Shown here: positions 1-9,882 of the stretch, in pieces
Layout: the number at the start of each line of letters is the position of its first letter
How positions within the stretch are numbered: the stretch's first letter is position 1
Origin: Absicoccus porci
GTDB taxonomy: Bacteria > Bacillota_I > Bacilli_A > Erysipelotrichales > Erysipelotrichaceae
Reading direction: 5' to 3'
Length of the DNA: 64,000 bases
Assembly (NCBI RefSeq): GCF_003725415.1
Contig: NZ_RJQC01000001.1
Location: 207,228-271,227, forward strand
Program-made: the position numbers and the translations under genes
Notes under the pieces: generated by a model
Databases searched by the model: none
Told to the model about the DNA's origin: nothing
The model's input: the letters and a program-made list of their open reading frames with translations, nothing else

Positions 1-2532
1 GATATCAATTGGTTTTCGATCCGAAACCAAGGCAAAATTGGAACGCAATGTGTGTGGATCATCCGGATCATTGACACGTGCTGTGTATTCTTTAAACAAG
101 GCATAATCATTGGTTTGTGTCGCTCTTTGTAGTAAGACGATCGTTTTTGGATTGTACAAATGCGATTCTTTATTGGCACCAGAACGATTCTTATGGAATC
201 CTGGACTATCTAAAGTTGTATCACAAGATAATCCCAATGGATCAAAGGCTTTATCATGGTGATAGGCCAAATCTGCTTCAATTTCTTTTAAGCCAATACC
301 ACCAACTTCGTTGATCGTATTGGTGAAATATTCATCCACAAGATCTTGACTTAAACCAATGGCTTCAAAAATCTGGGCGGATTGATACGATTGTAACGTT
401 GAAATACCCATCTTAGAAGCAATTTTGACAATACCATTCATGATGGCTTGGTTGTAGTCTTTGATAGCTTGATAGACCTCAAAATCCAACATGTCTTTTT
501 CGATCATTTCTTGGATGCATTCATGGGCCAAATATGGATAAATGGCAGTGGCACCAAAGCCTAACAAACAAGCAAATTGATGGACATCTCTTGGTTCACC
601 AGATTCTAACACAATGGAGATAGCTGTTCGTTTTTTGGTGCGAACAAAGTATTGATCCACTGCAGATACAGCCAACAAACTAGGGATGGCCATATGATTT
701 TCATCCACACCACGATCGGATAAGATCAAGATGGATGCACCATGACGGTAAGCACGTTCACATTCAATAAACAAATGGTTAATCGCTTCTTTTAGAGGCA
801 TACCTCGATAGAACAATAAAGAGATGACTTCATTTTTGAAGCCTTTTTTATCCAATTCAAGGATTTTCAACATATCACGTTCATCAAGGATTGGGTTATT
901 GATTTCCAATACGCGACAGTTGGAATCTTTTTCTTGCAGGATATCACCACTGGCACCTAAATAAACCGTTGTATCGGTTACGACTTTTTCTCGTAAGCTA
1001 TCCATTGGTGGGTTAGTGACTTGAGCAAACAATTGTTTGAAGTAGTGGAACAACAATGGATGTCGTTTACTTAATACAGCCAATGGAATATCGGTTCCCA
1101 TCGAAGCGATAGGTTCCGTCTTCTTTTCAATGGTAGGTACGATCGTTTCAATCACATCTTCATAGGTATAACCAAAGGCTTTATATAATTGATCCCGTTC
1201 GGTTTGTGAATACATATGAGATTTACGATCCGAAGCTGGAAGATCACCTAAATACAATAAATTTTGATTTAACCATTCGCCATATGGATTTTGGTTCGCA
1301 TATAGCTTTTTGATTTCTTCATTGGAGATGATACGTTTTGATTTTGTATCCAATAGTAAGATTTGTCCTGGACGCAAACGATCTTTCTTTACGATATTTT
1401 TTTCAGGAATATCCAATACACCGACTTCACTGGCTAAGATCAAGGTGTGATCTTTGGTGAGGTAATAACGACAAGGACGCAAACCGTTACGATCTAGAGT
1501 TGCACCGGCAATATCACCATCACTGAATAAAACAGCGGCTGGACCATCCCATGGTTCCATTAGGGAAGCATAGTAATGATAGAAGTCTTTTTCTTTTTGA
1601 TCGAGTGGTACATGTTTCCAAGGTTCTGGAATCGTGATCAAAACGGCTTTAGAAAGAGGCATACCATTCATCATCAAGAATTCCAACGTATTATCTAACA
1701 TAGCGGAATCGGATCCATTCGCATCGATGGCTGGTAAGATCTGATCGCTATATTTTTCCAAGAATGGACTATCCATACTTTCTTCACGAGCACTCATACG
1801 TTTGAAGTTACCACGAATTGTATTGATTTCACCATTGTGTGCAATCAAACGGTTTGGATGAGCTCTTTGCCAAGAAGGTGTGGTATTGGTTGAGAATCGG
1901 GAATGGACGATTGCAATGGCACTCTTATACGAGCAATCTTGCAAATCTTGGTAAAATAAACGCAACTGATTGACCAAAAACATTCCTTTGTATACGATTG
2001 TGCGACATGACAAAGAGCACACGTAAGTTTCGGGTGCGCTCTTTTCAAATTCTCGGCGAATGATATACAACAATTGATCAAATTCAAAATCCGTCATATT
2101 CGGATTGGGTTTTTTAATAAATGCCTGTTCAATGTATGGCATACAATCCAATGCTTTTTTACCTAAGATCATTGGTTTACAATTGACGGTTCGCCAACCA
2201 AGTAATTGGGCATCGTGACTATTGACGATGGTTTGAAATAAACGTTTGGCTTGATTTCTCACAAGATATTTTTGAGGGAAGAAAAACATTCCCACTCCAT
2301 ATTCTCGCTCATTTCCTAATGGAAAAGGAACTTCTTTGGAGAAGAAATCATGGGAGATTTGAAGGAGAATTCCAACACCATCTCCAACTTTACCAGAAGC
2401 ATCTCTTCCGGCACGATGGTCTAATTTTTCGACGATTTTTAATGCAGCATCGACAACGGTATGGGTCTTTTTACCATCGTAATTGACAACCATACCAATT
2501 CCGCAGGCATCATGTTCTAATTGTTGATTCAT
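1..2532 (-). CDS. gltB: Glutamate synthase large subunit, N-terminal part (cut by window edge)
   Basis: Makes glutamate from glutamine and 2-oxoglutarate; the large subunit carries the glutaminase and FMN/Fe-S synthase domains. The visible 844 residues begin MNQQLEHDACGIG. Cys10 fits the catalytic Cys exposed after propeptide removal in class II amidotransferases, and the AHNGEINT and DRNGLRPCRYY motifs are typical of the GATase2 domain. The rest runs into the central domain; about 650 further residues should lie left of the window. The start has a GAAAGGA ribosome site and follows asnB by 11 bases, so it is the third gene of the GSIII–asnB–gltB operon and should share its leader control. Whether a small subunit (gltD) follows cannot be seen. 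Family call is secure. Confidence 0.95.
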   Translation of the reverse strand, partial: MNQQLEHDACGIGMVVNYDGKKTHTVVDAALKIVEKLDHRAGRDASGKVGDGVGILLQISHDFFSKEVPFPLGNEREYGVGMFFFPQKYLVRNQAKRLFQTIVNSHDAQLLGWRTVNCKPMILGKKALDCMPYIEQAFIKKPNPNMTDFEFDQLLYIIRREFEKSAPETYVCSLSCRTIVYKGMFLVNQLRLFYQDLQDCSYKSAIAIVHSRFSTNTTPSWQRAHPNRLIAHNGEINTIRGNFKRMSAREESMDSPFLEKYSDQILPAIDANGSDSAMLDNTLEFLMMNGMPLSKAVLITIPEPWKHVPLDQKEKDFYHYYASLMEPWDGPAAVLFSDGDIAGATLDRNGLRPCRYYLTKDHTLILASEVGVLDIPEKNIVKKDRLRPGQILLLDTKSKRIISNEEIKKLYANQNPYGEWLNQNLLYLGDLPASDRKSHMYSQTERDQLYKAFGYTYEDVIETIVPTIEKKTEPIASMGTDIPLAVLSKRHPLLFHYFKQLFAQVTNPPMDSLREKVVTDTTVYLGASGDILQEKDSNCRVLEINNPILDERDMLKILELDKKGFKNEVISLLFYRGMPLKEAINHLFIECERAYRHGASILILSDRGVDENHMAIPSLLAVSAVDQYFVRTKKRTAISIVLESGEPRDVHQFACLLGFGATAIYPYLAHECIQEMIEKDMLDFEVYQAIKDYNQAIMNGIVKIASKMGISTLQSYQSAQIFEAIGLSQDLVDEYFTNTINEVGGIGLKEIEADLAYHHDKAFDPLGLSCDTTLDSPGFHKNRSGANKESHLYNPKTIVLLQRATQTNDYALFKEYTARVNDPDDPHTLRSNFALVSDRKPIDI

Positions 2533-2543
2533 ATAAGTCCTTT

Positions 2544-4127
2544 CTATTTTCCACTATCACCATAGTTAGAAAGTACACGAGCAGAAGGGTCTTCTACATC
2601 GCATCCTGGCCAAGTTTTATTTGGCATCCAGAAATCGATGATCATATCACCTTGTCCTGGATAATATTTCTCGAAAGTCTCACGATAGAACAGTGATTCT
2701 TTCGTTTTTGGTGGTACATGTAAATATTTTTTTCGCAATTCTTCAAATTCTTCATCGGTGTATTGGCTTTCGGCATATTCGCAAATATCATCTTTTAGGG
2801 AATGACCAACGGCATCGGAGAAAGCGGCTTTTTCACGCATCAAGATGGAATAAGGAAGAATTTTATCGTCTTCAAACGCATGACGAAGCAAATATTTACC
2901 TTTATTATATGTGTTCATCTTCAATTTTGGATCAATTTCCATCACATATTGTACAAAATCTAGATCGCCGAATGGCACACGGGCTTCTAACGAGTTCGAG
3001 GCAATACAACGATCGGCACGTAATACATCATACATGTATAATTCACGCATTCGTTTTTCGCTTTCTTTTTGGAATTCTTCCGCACTTGGTGCAAAATCAG
3101 TATATTTATAACCAAAGAGTTCATCACTGATTTCACCAGTCAGCAATACACGAATATCCGTGTTTTCATGAATATATTTACATACCAAATACATACCAAT
3201 CGAAGCACGAATGGTGGTAATATCATACGTTCCTAAAATATGAATGACAGGTTCAATGGCTGCAATGACATCATCTTTGGAAATGATGACTTCCGTATGA
3301 TCGGAACCAATGTAATCGGCTACTTGTTTGGCATATTTTAAGTCAATGGCATCGACATCCATACCAATCGCAAAGGTACGAATTGGTTTTTTGGATAATT
3401 TGGCAGCAACGGCACAAACCAAACTGGAATCTAAACCACCACTTAATAAGAAGCCAACAGGGGCATCACTATCTAAACGCTTCATGATACCATCCTCTAG
3501 TTTGTCATGGATTTCTTTACAGATAGGTTCGATGGAACCCGTATGCATCGTTTTTGTTTCGGTTACATCGTGATAGCACACAAACTGACCATTGTAGTAA
3601 TAATGTCCAGGAGGAAACGGAATGATCTTGTTCACAAATCCGACTAGGTTTTTGGCTTCGGAAGCAAAGACAATGGATCCATTTGGGGTATATCCATAAA
3701 ACAATGGACGAATACCGATAGGATCTCTGGCGGCAATGATTGTGTGGTTGGTTTCATCGTATAAGATCAGGGCATATTCAGCATCTAATTTGGCGAACAT
3801 ATCCAAACCATATTTCTCATACATTGGAATCAAAATTTCACAATCACTATCGCTAGAGAATGTGTATCCATCTTGAATCAATTCATCTTTGATGGGGCGA
3901 AATCCATAAATTTCACCGTTGCAGACAACCGTCTTGTCATTCAATTGAAAGGGTTGCATGCCGGCTTCGGTCAAGCCCATAATGGCAAGTCTTTGGAACG
4001 CAATCTTGCCGGCTTCGACCGAAAGGATGCGTTGGTCATCTGGACCACGAGAATGCGTTGGTTCCAACGCTTTCTCAATGGTTTTCATATCTACATCTTT
4101 ATCAAAATAACCCAAAATGGTACACAT
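2544..4127 (-). CDS. asnB: Asparagine synthase (glutamine-hydrolysing)
   Basis: ATP-dependent amidation of aspartate using glutamine. The protein starts MCTILG, so Cys2 becomes the N-terminal nucleophile of the class II glutaminase domain (about residues 1–190). The synthetase domain follows with the pyrophosphate-binding loop SGGLDSS near residue 230 and a GEISDELFGY segment further on. 527 residues is close to the usual length of AsnB. The AAGGAGG ribosome site directly follows the stop codon of the upstream glutamine synthetase (10-base gap), and gltB follows after 11 bases. Three glutamine-forming or glutamine-using enzymes are therefore co-transcribed. Confidence 0.95.
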   Translation of the reverse strand: MCTILGYFDKDVDMKTIEKALEPTHSRGPDDQRILSVEAGKIAFQRLAIMGLTEAGMQPFQLNDKTVVCNGEIYGFRPIKDELIQDGYTFSSDSDCEILIPMYEKYGLDMFAKLDAEYALILYDETNHTIIAARDPIGIRPLFYGYTPNGSIVFASEAKNLVGFVNKIIPFPPGHYYYNGQFVCYHDVTETKTMHTGSIEPICKEIHDKLEDGIMKRLDSDAPVGFLLSGGLDSSLVCAVAAKLSKKPIRTFAIGMDVDAIDLKYAKQVADYIGSDHTEVIISKDDVIAAIEPVIHILGTYDITTIRASIGMYLVCKYIHENTDIRVLLTGEISDELFGYKYTDFAPSAEEFQKESEKRMRELYMYDVLRADRCIASNSLEARVPFGDLDFVQYVMEIDPKLKMNTYNKGKYLLRHAFEDDKILPYSILMREKAAFSDAVGHSLKDDICEYAESQYTDEEFEELRKKYLHVPPKTKESLFYRETFEKYYPGQGDMIIDFWMPNKTWPGCDVEDPSARVLSNYGDSGK

Positions 4128-4137
4128 AATTTCCTCC

Positions 4138-6222
4138 TTAAATGATACCGAACAATAGTTTACCGTAAGTAGGGAATGGCCATACTTCAGCAGATACTAA
4201 TGTTTCTAATTTGTCGCATGGTTTACGCAATGTGCTCATGGCTGGTAAAATCGCATCACGAACATAGTTTGCGGCTTTTTCAAAGTCTTCTGTTTCTTCT
4301 AATGTTTTGACTTTGGCTTCCAAATCTTTCAAGGCTACATAGGCTTTATCTAGATAGCTTGAAATTTCATCCAGATTGGCTTTTTCATACGTGGCACTTA
4401 CGCCCGTTTGTTTCTTCAATGCCAATGTATCAGCCAATGATTGTGTATATTTAGAAACAGCAGGCAAAATGTCTTTACGTGCCATACCAACCATTGTACG
4501 TGCTTCAATCAATACGATTTTAGTATACTCTTCCATCGTGATTTCGTAACGAGAATATACTTCTTCTTTATTCAAAACGTGTTGACGTTCAAATAATTCG
4601 ATGTTTTCTGGTTTGATGGAATATGGCAGAGCATCTGGTGTTGTTGGCAAATTCAATAAGCCACGAGATTCTGCTTCACCAATCCAGCTATCATCATAAC
4701 CATTACCATTGAAGATAATGCGTTTGTGTTCTTTGATCGTTGTTTGAATCAAAGTATGTAACATATCTTCGAAATTATCGGCTTTTTCCAATGTATCTGC
4801 AAATCCTTCTAAGACATCGGCAACAGCGGTATTCAACATGATGTTGCATCCGGCAATCGATGAATTGGATCCTGGCATACGGAATTCGAATTTGTTTCCC
4901 GTAAAGGCGAAAGGACTTGTACGGTTACGATCGGTCGCATCTTTCTTGATCTTCGGTAAAATATCAATTCCAACACGCATACGTTCTTGTTTCTTTTGAC
5001 CATATGGTTGATCCGTTTCGATGGCTTTTAAGACATCGGTTAATTCATCACCTAAGAACATAGAAATGATAGCAGGAGGAGCTTCGTTCGCACCTAAACG
5101 ATGATCGTTACCAGCTGTGGCAACACTCAAACGCAATAAGTCTTGATGTTCATCAACGGCTTTGATGACAGCACTTAAGAACAATAAGAATTGAGCATTT
5201 TCATAAGGTGTATCACCTGGCTCTAACAAGTTCATACCTGTATCTGTAGATAATGACCAGTTGTTGTGTTTACCAGATCCATTGATATATTCGAATGGTT
5301 TTTCATGCAATAAAGCAACCATTCCATGACGTTTTGCGATGCGTTGAATCAATTCCATGGTCAATTGGTTATGATCGGTCGCAATGTTTGTGGTTGAGAA
5401 GACAGGGGCTAACTCAAATTGAGCGGGAGCAACTTCATTGTGTTCGGTTTTGGCATACACACCCAATTTCCATAATTCAGAATTCAATTCTTGCATGAAA
5501 GATTGTACACGGGTTTTGATTGTTCCAAAATAATGGTCTTCCAATTCTTGACCCTTTGGACATGGGGCACCAAATAAAGTACGTCCAGTATACAATAAGT
5601 CTTTTCTTTGTTTATAGTCTTCTAGATCGATCAAGAAATATTCTTGTTCAGGACCTACGGTCGTACGTACCGTTTTTACATCATCGTGTCCAAACAAATG
5701 TAAAATACGAAGAGCTTGGGTATTGATGGCATCCATGCTTCGCAACAATGGCGTCTTTTTATCTAGGGCATGACCTGTATATGAATAGAAGGCAGTAGGA
5801 ATACAAAGCACGCCATTTTTAATAAAGACAAAACTCGTTGGATCCCAAGCCGTATAGCCACGGGCTTCAAAAGTAGCACGTAATCCGCCACTAGGGAAAC
5901 TAGAAGCATCGGGTTCTCCTTTAACTAATTCTTTACCAGAGAATTCCAAGGAAATACTGTGATCTTTGCTTGGATTCAAGAAACTATCGTGTTTCTCGGC
6001 AGTGACACCGGTTAATGGTTGGAACCAGTGTGTGAAATGGGTAGCTCCTTTGGATAGGGCCCATTCTTTCATTCCATGAGCCACGGCTTCAGCAATTTTT
6101 GGATTTAATGGTTTTCCTTCGCGAATCGTTTTTTCCATTTCTTGGAATGTATCTTTCGCAAGGTACTCTTTCATTTTTGCTTCATCAAAGACATTGGAAG
6201 CAAATACATCAGTGATTGGCAT
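4138..6222 (-). CDS. glnN: Glutamine synthetase type III
   Basis: ATP-dependent synthesis of glutamine from glutamate and ammonium by the large (about 700-residue) GSIII form found in Bacteroidetes, cyanobacteria and some Firmicutes. At 694 residues the length fits. Visible GS hallmarks are the EQEYFLID segment, [14 protein letters not shown], the [10 protein letters not shown] segment with its conserved His, and [14 protein letters not shown]. The start is preceded by AAGGAGGAAC. It is the first gene of an operon with asnB and gltB. The mRNA leader contains an intrinsic terminator and a small hexaloop hairpin (described separately), pointing to antitermination control. The window also holds a type I GlnA homologue, but this GSIII is the more convincing biosynthetic enzyme. 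Confidence 0.95.
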   Translation of the reverse strand: MPITDVFASNVFDEAKMKEYLAKDTFQEMEKTIREGKPLNPKIAEAVAHGMKEWALSKGATHFTHWFQPLTGVTAEKHDSFLNPSKDHSISLEFSGKELVKGEPDASSFPSGGLRATFEARGYTAWDPTSFVFIKNGVLCIPTAFYSYTGHALDKKTPLLRSMDAINTQALRILHLFGHDDVKTVRTTVGPEQEYFLIDLEDYKQRKDLLYTGRTLFGAPCPKGQELEDHYFGTIKTRVQSFMQELNSELWKLGVYAKTEHNEVAPAQFELAPVFSTTNIATDHNQLTMELIQRIAKRHGMVALLHEKPFEYINGSGKHNNWSLSTDTGMNLLEPGDTPYENAQFLLFLSAVIKAVDEHQDLLRLSVATAGNDHRLGANEAPPAIISMFLGDELTDVLKAIETDQPYGQKKQERMRVGIDILPKIKKDATDRNRTSPFAFTGNKFEFRMPGSNSSIAGCNIMLNTAVADVLEGFADTLEKADNFEDMLHTLIQTTIKEHKRIIFNGNGYDDSWIGEAESRGLLNLPTTPDALPYSIKPENIELFERQHVLNKEEVYSRYEITMEEYTKIVLIEARTMVGMARKDILPAVSKYTQSLADTLALKKQTGVSATYEKANLDEISSYLDKAYVALKDLEAKVKTLEETEDFEKAANYVRDAILPAMSTLRKPCDKLETLVSAEVWPFPTYGKLLFGII

Positions 6223-6247
6223 AGTGTTCCTCCTTATTTTTGGATAT

Positions 6248-6303
6248 AAAAAAACGGCGACGAAGACAGAAGAAAAGTTTATTCGTCAGGCTTCGTTGCC
6301 GTT
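6248..6303 (-). promoter_or_regulatory. Leader terminator with overlapping hexaloop hairpin (GSIII operon)
   Basis: On the minus strand a 13-bp stem (arms 6291–6303 and 6253–6265, one mismatch) followed by seven U forms an intrinsic terminator between the promoter and the GSIII start codon. The 5' arm can instead form a short hairpin GGC-AACGAA-GCC (6289–6300), about nine bases after the predicted transcription start. Its six-base loop has A at position 1 and G at position 4, as in ANTAR antitermination targets. The two structures are mutually exclusive. ANTAR recognition is an inference. Confidence 0.6.
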
Positions 6304-6315
6304 TCTATGTCTACT

Positions 6316-6343
6316 ATTTTACACGGTTCGTTTCTTTTGTCAA
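6316..6343 (-). promoter_or_regulatory. Promoter of GSIII–asnB–gltB operon
   Basis: TTGACA (6338–6343) and TAAAAT (6316–6321) are separated by 16 bases. The same hexamers and spacing occur at the AmtB–PII promoter. Predicted transcription start is near 6309. Confidence 0.7.
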
Positions 6344-6371
6344 ACATATAATGAAAATATTTTACATTTCA

Positions 6372-6400
6372 TTGAAAACACGATGAAAATAAGGTATATT
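6372..6400 (+). promoter_or_regulatory. Promoter of glnA-like gene
   Basis: TTGAAA (6372–6377), a 17-base spacer and TATATT (6395–6400) lie 17 bases before the ATG. The leader would be only about 11 bases and carries no terminator, unlike the divergent GSIII operon. Confidence 0.55.
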
Positions 6401-6417
6401 CCAGTAGAGGTGAGTCT

Positions 6418-7572
6418 ATGTATACAAAAGAAGATGTTCTTGAATTTGTTGAAGAACAAAATGTGAAATTTATACGTTGTGCGTTTTTTGATGTACTCGG
6501 AACGCAAAAAAACGTGTCGATACAACCCAGCCAATTAAAAAGAGCATTTGAAACGGGTATATCTTTTGATGGCAGTGCCGTAACTGGTTTTAATGATGAA
6601 AGTCATAGTGATTTGATCTTAAAACCCGATCCAAACACTATGACCGTATTGCCTTGGCGTTCAATCGATGGTTTGGTCATCCGTATGTATTGTACGATTT
6701 ATGATACGGATGGATCGTTGTATAAAAATGATACGCGCTATTTATTGAAACAAGCCATTCAGAAGGCAAAAGATATGGGCGTTTCCATTCATGTGGGAAA
6801 TGAATTTGAATTCTATCTTTTTGAACAAGGAACGAAAAATCCGATGGACCAAGCCGGATATATGGATATTGCACCGGATGATTGTGGTGAAGATGTCCGT
6901 CGTCAGATTTGTTCGTATCTTTCAGCCATGGATGTGGAACCAGAAGCCAGCCATCACGAACAAGGACCGGGACAAAATGAAATTGATTTCCGCTACCAAG
7001 ATCCATTGATTGCGGCAGATCATGCAGCTACATTCCGTTGGGTCGTTAAGACGGTAGCCCAATCCAATGGCTTAACGGCTGATTTTTCACCCAAACCATT
7101 GGAAGATCAGCCAGGTAATGGTATGCATATGCATATTTCTACCAATAACAATATGGAAGCGTTTTTGGCTGGCATCTTAAGACGAATCAAAGAAATCACG
7201 TTATTCTTAAATCCAGGTGCGGATTCGTATTTGCGTTTAGGCCAACAAAAAGCACCGCGTTATATTAGTTGGGGATATGCCAATCGAAGTGCATTGGTTC
7301 GTATTCCTGCGGTTGGTACCAAGCGATTTGAATTGCGTTCACCGGATTGTTTGGCCAATAGTTATTTGGCATATACCGTATTAATTTATGCGGGATTGGA
7401 AGGTATTGAAAATCAGACAGAATTAATGGCACCAACCGATAAGAATATCGAAGTGGATGGTGGCGTATTTGAGCATTTGCCTTTGTCTTTGGATCAAGCC
7501 AAAGAAATGGCTTCACACAGTGTATTTGTGAAGAAATATGTACCAGAAAATGTTTTAAAGAGTTATCTGTAG
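6418..7572 (+). CDS. glnA: Short glutamine synthetase type I homologue (GlnA-like)
   Basis: Related to type I glutamine synthetases but only 384 residues against about 440. The beta-grasp N-terminus, the ligand residues E129/E131 (NEFEF), E181 and E188 (HHEQGPGQNE), the NGMHMH segment, R273, the NRSALVRIP segment and R307 (FELRSPD) are present. The usual GYEAP flap is GQQKAP, so the catalytic/flap Glu (E327 of the E. coli enzyme) is replaced by Lys278. About 40 C-terminal residues that end normal GlnA are missing. It has its own ribosome site (GAGGTGA) and is followed 12 bases later by an ANTAR regulator. It may be a glutamine sensor or an enzyme on another amine rather than the main synthetase; this is inference. 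Confidence 0.75.
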   Translation: MYTKEDVLEFVEEQNVKFIRCAFFDVLGTQKNVSIQPSQLKRAFETGISFDGSAVTGFNDESHSDLILKPDPNTMTVLPWRSIDGLVIRMYCTIYDTDGSLYKNDTRYLLKQAIQKAKDMGVSIHVGNEFEFYLFEQGTKNPMDQAGYMDIAPDDCGEDVRRQICSYLSAMDVEPEASHHEQGPGQNEIDFRYQDPLIAADHAATFRWVVKTVAQSNGLTADFSPKPLEDQPGNGMHMHISTNNNMEAFLAGILRRIKEITLFLNPGADSYLRLGQQKAPRYISWGYANRSALVRIPAVGTKRFELRSPDCLANSYLAYTVLIYAGLEGIENQTELMAPTDKNIEVDGGVFEHLPLSLDQAKEMASHSVFVKKYVPENVLKSYL

Positions 7573-7584
7573 GAGGAAAGGGCC

Positions 7585-8154
7585 ATGCGTACGAAAGTAT
7601 TTGTACTCGCGACCCATCCAATGAAGTTCTCACAGATCCTACCTTCAACGGTTTATAATCCATTGGAAAGTTTTAAGAGTGTTTCGAGTTTGAAACAACA
7701 ATTACGCATACAAAGACCGGATATCTTGATCATTCAAGAACCCATCGATGAAGGGGTTTCTTGGCGTCTAGCGTATGAATGGAAACAAGCGATTGGTTGC
7801 GAAATTTTATTGATGGTTCCATTGCGACAATATGATCAGATCGTGTATCAATTAAATGGTTCTGGTGTCTTTGTGGTTTCGGATCCATCCAATGCGCAAA
7901 CGGTGTATCAAGCGTGTGAGCAATTAAGGATCAAGCGTGAAGAAATTCAAAAGTATCAAGGGGAAATCGAGCGATTAAAGAAGAAGATCCGTAATGATAA
8001 ATTGGTCAATCGAGCCAAATTGGTATTGATTGAAAGTTATCATTGGTCGGAAGAGAAGGCACATCATTATATTGAACAAATTGCGATGAATAATTCCATC
8101 ACCAAAGTGGATGTAGCCAAAGAATTATTGAAAAATGTGGATGAAAAAAAGTGA
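7585..8154 (+). CDS. ANTAR-domain RNA-binding antiterminator (NitR-like)
   Basis: 189 residues: an N-terminal receiver-like domain (about 1–120) without the usual phosphoacceptor context, a coiled-coil linker (about 112–140, REEIQKYQGEIERLKKKI), and a C-terminal three-helix ANTAR domain (about 143–185). ANTAR proteins bind small hairpins in nascent mRNA and prevent terminator formation. The gene is co-transcribed with the glnA-like gene, the arrangement described for glnA–nitR in a solvent-producing Clostridium. Likely targets in this window are the five leaders with AAMGRM hexaloops (M = A/C, R = A/G). The receiver probably senses nitrogen status via its neighbour or a histidine kinase elsewhere; no kinase is present here. 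Domain call is good; target set is inferred. Confidence 0.8.
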   Translation: MRTKVFVLATHPMKFSQILPSTVYNPLESFKSVSSLKQQLRIQRPDILIIQEPIDEGVSWRLAYEWKQAIGCEILLMVPLRQYDQIVYQLNGSGVFVVSDPSNAQTVYQACEQLRIKREEIQKYQGEIERLKKKIRNDKLVNRAKLVLIESYHWSEEKAHHYIEQIAMNNSITKVDVAKELLKNVDEKK

Positions 8155-8175
8155 GGTCAATGATCTCACTTTTTT
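8144..8175. terminator. Bidirectional terminator overlapping two stop codons
   Basis: AAAAAAAGTGAG (8144–8155) pairs with CTCACTTTTTT (8165–8175) around a nine-base loop. The stem contains the stop codons of both the ANTAR gene and pyrG, so the convergent genes end inside a shared hairpin. Confidence 0.8.
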
Positions 8176-9767
8176 GCAGCCTTTGATGCAGCAACAAATC
8201 CTTTAAATAAAGGATGTGCGTTGTTTGGACGGGATTTAAATTCGGGATGGAATTGAACACCAATAAAGAATGGATGATCTTTGGCTTCAATGGCTTCCAC
8301 TAATTTCTTATCGGGGCTAGTACCAACGATAGGGATACCGGCTTCCTCGAATTCAAAGCGATAGGCATTATTGAATTCGTAACGATGACGATGACGTTCT
8401 TCAATGATTTCTTTTTGGTAACAATGATGGATGTGGCTTTCTTGTTTTAAACTGCATGGATAAGCTCCTAAACGCATGGTACCGCCTTTGCGGATATCGT
8501 TACTTTGATCTTCCATAAAATCAATGATCGTATGTTGGCTGGTTTCATCAAATTCAAAGCTATTGGCATCGGCATAACCCAATAGGTCACGAGCTACATA
8601 AATAGCCATGATCTGCATACCTAAACAAATACCGAAATAAGGAACTTTGTGGGTATAGGCATAACGAGCGGTTTCAATCATACCTTCAATACCACGTTCA
8701 CCAAAGCCACCAGGTACGATGATACCTGTTACGTCCTTAAATGTTTCTTCAACATTTTCTGGCGTAATTTGTTCTGAATCGATCCAATGAATATGGACGT
8801 CGGCACCATTCGCAAAGCCAGCATGATATAAGGCTTCGGATACAGATAAATAAGCATCATGCAGTTGGACATATTTACCAACTAGGGCAATATGAACAGG
8901 ATCTGTAGCTTGATGGATGGAATCAATTAAGTTTTCCCATTCTGTTAAATTAGCGGGGCGAACTTCACAATTTAATTTCTTACAAATGGTATCGGCTAAA
9001 TGTTGTTTCTCTAACATTAGAGGTACTTCATATAAGGAACTTAAGGTACGGTTTTCAATAACACATTCTTTTTCGACATTACAGAATAAGGAGATCTTAT
9101 CTAATACGGACTGTGGAATTTCATGATTGACACGAGCAATGATAATGTCTGGGTTAATTCCATAAGAACGTAATTCTTTGACACTGTGTTGGGTTGGTTT
9201 GGATTTAAATTCTCGCGATCCTTCCAAATAAGGGATATAGGTAACATGGATAAATAAACAATTTTCTTGTCCTACTTCCAAACGAACTTGGCGAATGGCT
9301 TCCAAGAAAGGCAAACTTTCAATATCACCGGTCGTACCACCAATTTCGGTGATCACAAAATCGGCATTGGCATGTTTACCGGCTTGGTAAATGAAATGTT
9401 TGATTTCATCCGTGATATGAGGGATGACTTGGACGGTTTGTCCTAAGTATTTTCCTTCTCGTTCTTTATTGATGACATTGGAATAAACTTTACCGGTTGT
9501 TAGGTTGGAATATTGATGAAGATCTTCATCGATAAAGCGTTCATAATGGCCTAAATCTAGATCGGCTTCCAATCCGTCATTGGTGACATAAACTTCACCA
9601 TGTTGAAGGGGAGACATCGTCCCAGGATCGACATTAATATATGGATCGAGCTTTTGTGAGGTAACGCGATAGCCACGGCATTTTAATAAACGACCAAGAC
9701 TTGCTGCGCTGATGCCTTTACCAATTCCAGAAACAACACCACCAGTTACAAATATGTATTTTGTCAT
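8166..9767 (-). CDS. pyrG: CTP synthase
   Basis: Converts UTP to CTP using glutamine. The N-terminal amidoligase starts [18 protein letters not shown], and the C-terminal class I glutaminase has the nucleophile in FGICLGMQ and the HPEF motif. The start at 9767 is chosen because AAGGAGG lies just before it; a longer reading adds seven residues without support. At 533 residues it has family length. The leader carries an intrinsic terminator and a GGC-AAAGAA-GCC hairpin. In Bacillus, pyrG is attenuated by CTP-sensed G reiteration; no GGG initiation site is evident here, so another leader mechanism is possible. Confidence 0.97.
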   Translation of the reverse strand: MTKYIFVTGGVVSGIGKGISAASLGRLLKCRGYRVTSQKLDPYINVDPGTMSPLQHGEVYVTNDGLEADLDLGHYERFIDEDLHQYSNLTTGKVYSNVINKEREGKYLGQTVQVIPHITDEIKHFIYQAGKHANADFVITEIGGTTGDIESLPFLEAIRQVRLEVGQENCLFIHVTYIPYLEGSREFKSKPTQHSVKELRSYGINPDIIIARVNHEIPQSVLDKISLFCNVEKECVIENRTLSSLYEVPLMLEKQHLADTICKKLNCEVRPANLTEWENLIDSIHQATDPVHIALVGKYVQLHDAYLSVSEALYHAGFANGADVHIHWIDSEQITPENVEETFKDVTGIIVPGGFGERGIEGMIETARYAYTHKVPYFGICLGMQIMAIYVARDLLGYADANSFEFDETSQHTIIDFMEDQSNDIRKGGTMRLGAYPCSLKQESHIHHCYQKEIIEERHRHRYEFNNAYRFEFEEAGIPIVGTSPDKKLVEAIEAKDHPFFIGVQFHPEFKSRPNNAHPLFKGFVAASKAAKK

Positions 9768-9789
9768 GATTGACCTCCTTATTATCATG

Positions 9790-9835
9790 AAAAAATCCGG
9801 TCAGTAAAAAGACTGTCCGGAAGGGCTTCTTTGCC
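9790..9835 (-). promoter_or_regulatory. pyrG leader: hexaloop hairpin plus intrinsic terminator
   Basis: On the minus strand GGC-AAAGAA-GCC (9824–9835) is followed after two bases by a terminator (arms 9812–9821 and 9796–9805, one mismatch, then six U at 9790–9795). The loop again has A1 and G4. The hairpin begins about 13 bases after the predicted transcription start. A pyrimidine-rich GCCCTTCC tract also lies here, so Bacillus-type CTP attenuation is an alternative. Confidence 0.6.
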
Positions 9836-9854
9836 GAAAAAAATCAACACATTC

Positions 9855-9882
9855 ATGTTACCATGAAAAAAATCGATGTCAA
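9855..9882 (-). promoter_or_regulatory. pyrG promoter
   Basis: TTGACA (9877–9882), 16-base spacer, TAACAT (9855–9860), immediately after the dapH stop codon. Predicted start near 9848. Confidence 0.6.
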
